From the NCBI GenBank assembly GCA_013423325.1, contig BLJB01000043.1, forward strand, positions 186,001 through 250,000: a DNA stretch of 64,000 nt, read 5' to 3'. The first letter of the stretch is position 1. The number at the start of each line of letters is the position of its first letter. Shown piece by piece: positions 60,001 to 64,000 of the stretch. The DNA comes from Usnea hakonensis (Eukaryota > Ascomycota > Lecanoromycetes > Lecanorales > Parmeliaceae). Below the pieces are notes generated by a model. The model worked only from the letters and a program-made list of their open reading frames with translations. It was not told where the DNA came from and searched no databases. The translations under genes were made by a program, and so were the position numbers.

Positions 60001-60501
60001 GGATATATTTTGCAAGGAACGCGTACCTTCGCCCTCACTGGGTGGTGTCAAGTCGAGCACATATTTGACACTGTTCGGTAATTTGTTAGCCAGCTTGCGA
60101 CGCCGAATGACTCTATATTGCTGGGTGGGGCCGAATAATTTTGCAAGGCCGGGTGAGTACTTGGTCAGTGTGTCTTTCTGCATGCGAATGGGATTTTCAT
60201 AGCGCGTGATGTAGCGCTTGTATTCATACTCATCCTGCTCTGGCTGTTTCTGTAGAGCGTCGATGTAAATCAGAGTGTCGCCTTGGGAGTCATGAACAAT
60301 CGGCAATTCAATCGCGGCTTCCATTGTCATGTCGTTGATTCTGTCTTCGATGCTGACCCGATTTTGACAGGTTTGTACAGGAGGGTCGAGTTTCTTTACA
60401 ATTTGATCCGTGCATGGAGTGCCTTGATTGCTGTCTCGCACGAGGAGTGGATCCGGAGTGGTTTGCTGCGTATCCAGCTGCTCGCAATTCTGAGACGACA
60501 T
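57056..60501 (-). CDS. Large conserved-looking protein of unknown function
   Basis: I model minus-strand exons 60501-60027, 59902-59769, 59691-58978 and 58906-57056 (1057 aa). The first intron removes 124 nt and joins LTPPSEGE to DAVYLTTELCC. The acceptors of introns 2 and 3 are chosen to hold phase and are less certain. The first 400 residues look folded: LIYIDALQKQ, YSPGLAKLFGPTQQYRVIRRR, RHRSSIERVLAALQGNDPKLDSA, NFLEVLPEVSHQIADGLQ and CTFGRKKEELPEHI. The second half is polar and Ser/Asp-rich, with predicted short helices, and the final about 45 residues are almost entirely Glu/Asp. No signal peptide, membrane segment or catalytic motif is visible. I do not recognise a named family; the fold-like part resembles hypothetical proteins common in filamentous fungi. 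Confidence 0.75.
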
Positions 60502-61130
60502 CGCCACACTTTACAATTGGCGATATTCAGGAAGCTAGTCGCTAGCGTTCCCAATGTCTTCTCAAAACTTATAGGAAAGCTCCACGACAGTATTAGTCCT
60601 AAAAGGCGGCCAGGGAACAAATAACAAGATACGGTAACAAAACATATGCTGAGGCCGATGGGTGTCACTTGGTGTGAATTGAGTGCAGGAGTCTTCGTTG
60701 CGAGTGTCAAGGAACAAGGCCTAAGAAAAGAAACGGGAGATCCAGAGGAAGGCTAAAAATGACATCGAGGGAGCTAGTGATGTAAAGTGATGTAGGATGG
60801 ATGCCTTGGATGGTTGCCTTGAATCTCAATTTGCTGCTGAGTCGAGAGAAGATGAGTCAGAAAAGGTCTAGCTCATCCTCTGATTCTGCCTCAACTTGGA
60901 GCAAATATGACTCTGTCAAATTAGTGCGAAGGCTTTGACAGAAAATGGAGAAAGTAAGAAAGGGCAAAGCTGTGTATATACACAGCTCATGAAAAGAGAC
61001 GTGTTGTCTGTGCGAAGTAGTACGAGGCTTTGGGATAAATTGGAAAGTCAGCTGCCTGCGGCTAAATTTCTCAACGGCGGGGGTTTCTATTGGCTCCGTT
61101 CCTTGTCCTTTGGTGTGGTGCTCTGTGGTG
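60502..61130. other. Transition zone before the AT-rich block
   Basis: It contains the promoter of the large minus-strand gene. No further gene is recognisable. Base composition is still mixed until about 61,125. Confidence 0.5.
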
Positions 61131-61252
61131 ACAAAATAATCGATAATCGATTATTAATCGATTATGTAATCGATTATATAATCGATTATGATTATAAGAT
61201 ATAATAATCGATTATGATTATTAGATATAATAATCGATTAATAATCGATTAT
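61131..61252. repeat. ATCGAT palindrome array at the compartment border
   Basis: About eight copies of ATCGAT inside AATCGATTA-type palindromes within about 120 bp. They include a direct repeat of about 26 bp containing GATATAATAATCGATTA. Confidence 0.85.
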
Positions 61253-61501
61253 CGGCGATTTTTTTTCCCGATATCGTAAAATCGTACTAAGAAGCGTATT
61301 TCTTTATATACTAGGCGAGCGCCGGGTAGTAATAGTGAATATACGAATATTACTATAATCTATAATAATATTATATATATATTAAGAAGTATATAGTAGA
61401 ATATATAATAAATATTACTACTATAGTAGATTTCTATAAAGAAAGACTTAATTATATCTATATAGTAGCGAGCGATATTGCGACCAATAATGCGATATTA
61501 C

Positions 61502-61541
61502 GAATCACGTGATTTAGTTACGTAATATAGTCACGTGATTC
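61502..61541. repeat. Perfect 11-bp inverted repeat containing CACGTG
   Basis: GAATCACGTGA at 61502-61512 is matched by its exact reverse complement at 61531-61541, 18 bases apart. Each arm includes the palindrome TCACGTGA. Confidence 0.85.
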
Positions 61542-61787
61542 CTATTATTAGCTGAAAGCCGGGTTATAAGAGTGAAAACGACTTGATAATTACGATAACC
61601 ACTTGCTTCCTTCTTTTCAAGCTTCTTTTTCTATATTGAGAAGAGGCTTTTTTTTAGATACTAGAATACTTATATATAGGCGTATTTACCTAGTAAATAT
61701 AAGTATATCTCTATCTTAACTTAAGCTACTTTTCTTAGAAAAAGAACTCTTCTAGAAACTCTCTCTTTTTTTTCTTTCTTTTTTTTT

Positions 61788-61910
61788 AATAGTAATAATC
61801 TTATATATATACTATATAGTATTTATATATATAAAATAGAAATATAATATATATATATATATCTATATTCGAATATATATAGACTACTTTAGTATACTTT
61901 TTTTAAAAAA
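61788..61910. repeat. AT-rich direct repeat, copy A
   Basis: About 120 bp starting AATAGTAATAATCTTATAT and ending in CTTTAGTATAC plus a T/A run. It recurs as copy B at about 62102-62222 with mostly C/T and small-indel differences. Confidence 0.8.
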
Positions 61911-61911
61911 G

Positions 61912-62074
61912 TGTTACGGATATCCTCCACAGGATATGTGTGCGGAGCCTCATAGGGCTTAGCGAGCCTTGGCACGCACCATGAGGAGGATTCTTCGTGT
62001 AGATACTCTTTCTATCATACACATTATTATATTATTATCCATACATATGACACCACTCATATCGTTTCCTGACA
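61912..62074. mobile_element. Solo LTR (163 bp) with 5-bp target duplication
   Basis: A GC-balanced island in AT-rich DNA, starting TGTTACGGATATCC and ending GTTTCCTGACA, so with TGT..ACA ends. AAAAG at 61907-61911 and AAAAG at 62075-62079 form a perfect 5-bp duplication. There is no internal retroelement sequence, which identifies a solo long terminal repeat left by recombination between two LTRs. Its CA and TG steps are intact, so it escaped the mutation seen in its surroundings. The superfamily is uncertain; TGTTACGG ends and a 5-bp duplication fit gypsy- or copia-type elements. Confidence 0.85.
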
Positions 62075-62101
62075 AAAAGACTTTTTACTAGATCTAGATT
62101 T

Positions 62102-62222
62102 AAATACTAATAGTCTTATATATATACTATATAATATTTATATATAATAGAAATAAAATATATATATATATATCTATATTTAAATATATATAGACTACTC
62201 TAGTATACTTTTTTTTAAAAAA
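62102..62222. repeat. AT-rich direct repeat, copy B
   Basis: Near copy of the 61788-61910 segment, sharing the TATATATACTATATA, GACTACT and AGTATACTTTTTTT blocks. Most differences (for example ATTCGAA versus ATTTAAA) are transitions. Confidence 0.8.
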
Positions 62223-62416
62223 TAGTAATCGACTATTAAGAATAGTTACTAGAGAGTAGTAGCTAATATTAAATAGCGAGCGAATATTAATTAAATATAA
62301 ATATATAATTATTAAATTAAGACTTAATTATATCTATAATATATATATCGAGACTAGTATATAAAATACTTATTATTAAATAATAAAAAATTATTAATTT
62401 TAAATTTAAAAAAACT

Positions 62417-62447
62417 CTAGATAACTCTAAGCTTTAGAGTTATCTAG
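62417..62447. repeat. 31-bp perfect hairpin
   Basis: Fourteen-base arms (CTAGATAACTCTAA and its complement) surround a GCT loop. A second, slightly imperfect version of the same arm lies at 62474-62498. Confidence 0.85.
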
Positions 62448-64000
62448 TTACTTAGTAAATCTAGTACTAGTAAGATAACCCTAAAGCTTAGAGTTATCGA
62501 AGACTCTTTATTAACTATTAAGTTTACTAGATCTAGATATTATAAAAATTCGAAAAAAATTAATAGATTCGAATAATAAAAGAGTGTAATTATACTATAT
62601 AGTACTATATACGAATATATATATTAAATATATATTAAGTTATCGAGTAAATTTACTCGTTATTGTCGACTAAGTCTTCGATATCACTAATAACTCCCCA
62701 ACTTTTTAATAACATAATCTACCTAAATATTTCGGGTGATAATCGATTACGTTTTTTCGTAATTATATTACCTCTAGTTGAAAAGATCGATTCGGAAGGC
62801 CCGGAGGTAGCCGGAATAGCGAGATAAATTCGGGCTAATCGAGATAAAACCGGGAAATCTTTATATCGACTATTCTAATATTCGAGAGGTTTTGTCTAGA
62901 TTTAGAGTTAATATTAGATAATAAATTAGAATAAAACTTACCTTTCTATCTACTAGGCCTTCCTCGAAATATTTATCGATTTCGTCGATTTAAATAGTAA
63001 TAGACGAGGGTTTATTACTACCTAAGAAAATAAGCTAATTATCCTCGTTATCGGATATATTATATAGACTATTATCATTCGTAGTCTAAGTCGAATTATC
63101 TATTTCGGTAGACTAAGTATCTCGATTTTCCGATTCGTTATATTACTATTTTCGTCTTTTTTAAAAAAATTAGTAGAGATACTAAAAAAATAATTAAAAA
63201 ATATAGAATATAAGATAACTTACCGATAGTATAGATCTCTAAAAGCCTAAATAACAACATTCGATTCTATAAAAGTAAGACCCTAGGATTCGAGAGTCCT
63301 ATTTTTAAATCGTAGATCGAGAATAACTCCGAAGAATATATTCTAATATATAGACTTCTAATCTTTAGAATTAAATTTTAGAAATTATTTATCGAGTTTA
63401 TCGATTCCTCGCTTACAGGTATTTCGAAGTATACTATTCTAAAGAGTATTAGTTTTTTTTAATTTTTTTCCTTTTCTTAAAAACTTACTAGACTTTAATC
63501 GTAATACTTTCTATTTAATTTAACTCGAATAGATATTATATATAGATATATATATTCGATCGTAGAGTAACTAGAATCCTAGAGAATAATAGACGGTTTA
63601 GTAAAAATCTAAAAGATTTCGAAAGTCTCTCGAATATATCGAATTTCGTTATCTAAAAACGAATAGTCCTCTTTTAGTAGAATAGTTTTCGATATATTAA
63701 TAGCCGATTTTATTATCGGGTAAAGATTTAGGAAATTCTTTAATAATTCGTAGATTAAATTCTAACGAATATCGGAATCTATTTAAATTAGTAACTAAAA
63801 ATCGAATATTTATATAAAAAAACCTACTAATATTTAACTAAAGTAGTTTTTCAATTTCGTGAGCCTTAATTTGACTCTCGAGAAGGCTTCGATTTGCGTA
63901 TTAATATTTAAATATAGTGGCGATTTTTCGAATTTTTCGAAAAGGGTGTAAATCTATTTATTAAATTAGAAAAAAAATTAATAAAAATATTATAAGAGAC

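Larger units (their letters stand above)
61253..64000. other. AT-rich, RIP-like degenerate DNA
   Basis: Apart from the LTR at 61912-62074, this stretch is dominated by TA steps. Remaining C is mostly followed by G or T while CA and TG are rare, the pattern expected when repeat-induced point mutation turns CpA into TpA. No open frame of interest survives. It is most simply read as old transposon copies; the families cannot be named. Confidence 0.8.

Noticed and set aside
59903..60026. Reading through the first intron of the large minus-strand gene
   Set aside because: The frame is open, but removing 124 nt joins PSEGE to DAVYLTTEL smoothly and uses a GTACGC donor and GCAG acceptor; read-through also puts the upstream exon out of frame.
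62474..62489. CCCTAA inside AT-rich DNA as possible telomere repeat
   Set aside because: Only a single unit occurs, within a hairpin arm; not a telomere tract.

Overview
The window is nuclear DNA of a filamentous ascomycete (Pezizomycotina). Short introns (about 48-210 nt) with GT..AG ends and CTAAC/CTRAY-like branch sites interrupt most genes. The protein set is typical of moulds (Arb1, Bqt4-like APSES protein, cAMP-receptor-like GPCR, a fungal NLR, Lon with a peroxisomal signal). The last 2.8 kb is AT-rich DNA that looks mutated by RIP. A leotiomycete or related lineage fits, but the class cannot be fixed from sequence reading alone.

Layout: positions 1 to about 61,130 are a gene-rich, GC-balanced block carrying about 23 credible genes. 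In order they are Rho-GDI (-), Bqt4-like nuclear-envelope protein (+), 3-hydroxyisobutyrate dehydrogenase (+), PPG1 phosphatase (-), a Q-rich CCHC protein (+), a lineage-specific patch with a decayed minus-strand ORF, a Cys-rich hypothetical gene (+) and an 89-bp minisatellite (12.7-15.3 kb), Pol III subunit RPC5 (-), DDB1 (+), CLP1 (+), an NB-ARC/TPR NLR (+), a secreted protein (-), UDP-glucose 4-epimerase (-), a quinone oxidoreductase (+), Arb1 (-), inositol polyphosphate multikinase (+), a gene-poor 3.2 kb, a GPCR (+), a SUN protein (-), a PMP3/Sna3-like protein (+), peroxisomal Lon (-), DBP10 (-), RPA2 (+), mitochondrial uL23m (-) and a 1057-aa conserved-looking protein of unknown function (-). 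From about 61,130 to 64,000 the sequence becomes AT-rich, with an ATCGAT palindrome array at the border, duplicated RIP-like segments, inverted repeats and a GC-balanced solo LTR flanked by a perfect 5-bp target duplication.

Most genes are housekeeping and not functionally linked. Many sit in divergent pairs; RPC5 and DDB1 have only 198 bp between their start codons. Two nuclear-envelope proteins (a Bqt4-like protein and a SUN protein) and one RNA-silencing factor (Arb1) occur together, but nothing indicates co-regulation. The most unusual items are a SURP-like segment at the end of the RPC5 protein, the fungal NLR, the Cys-rich hypothetical gene beside a decayed transposon-like ORF, a triple promoter repeat upstream of the SUN gene, and the solo LTR inside RIP-degraded DNA. 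All exon joins are my own inference from splice signals, reading frame and remembered family conservation; no search was run.
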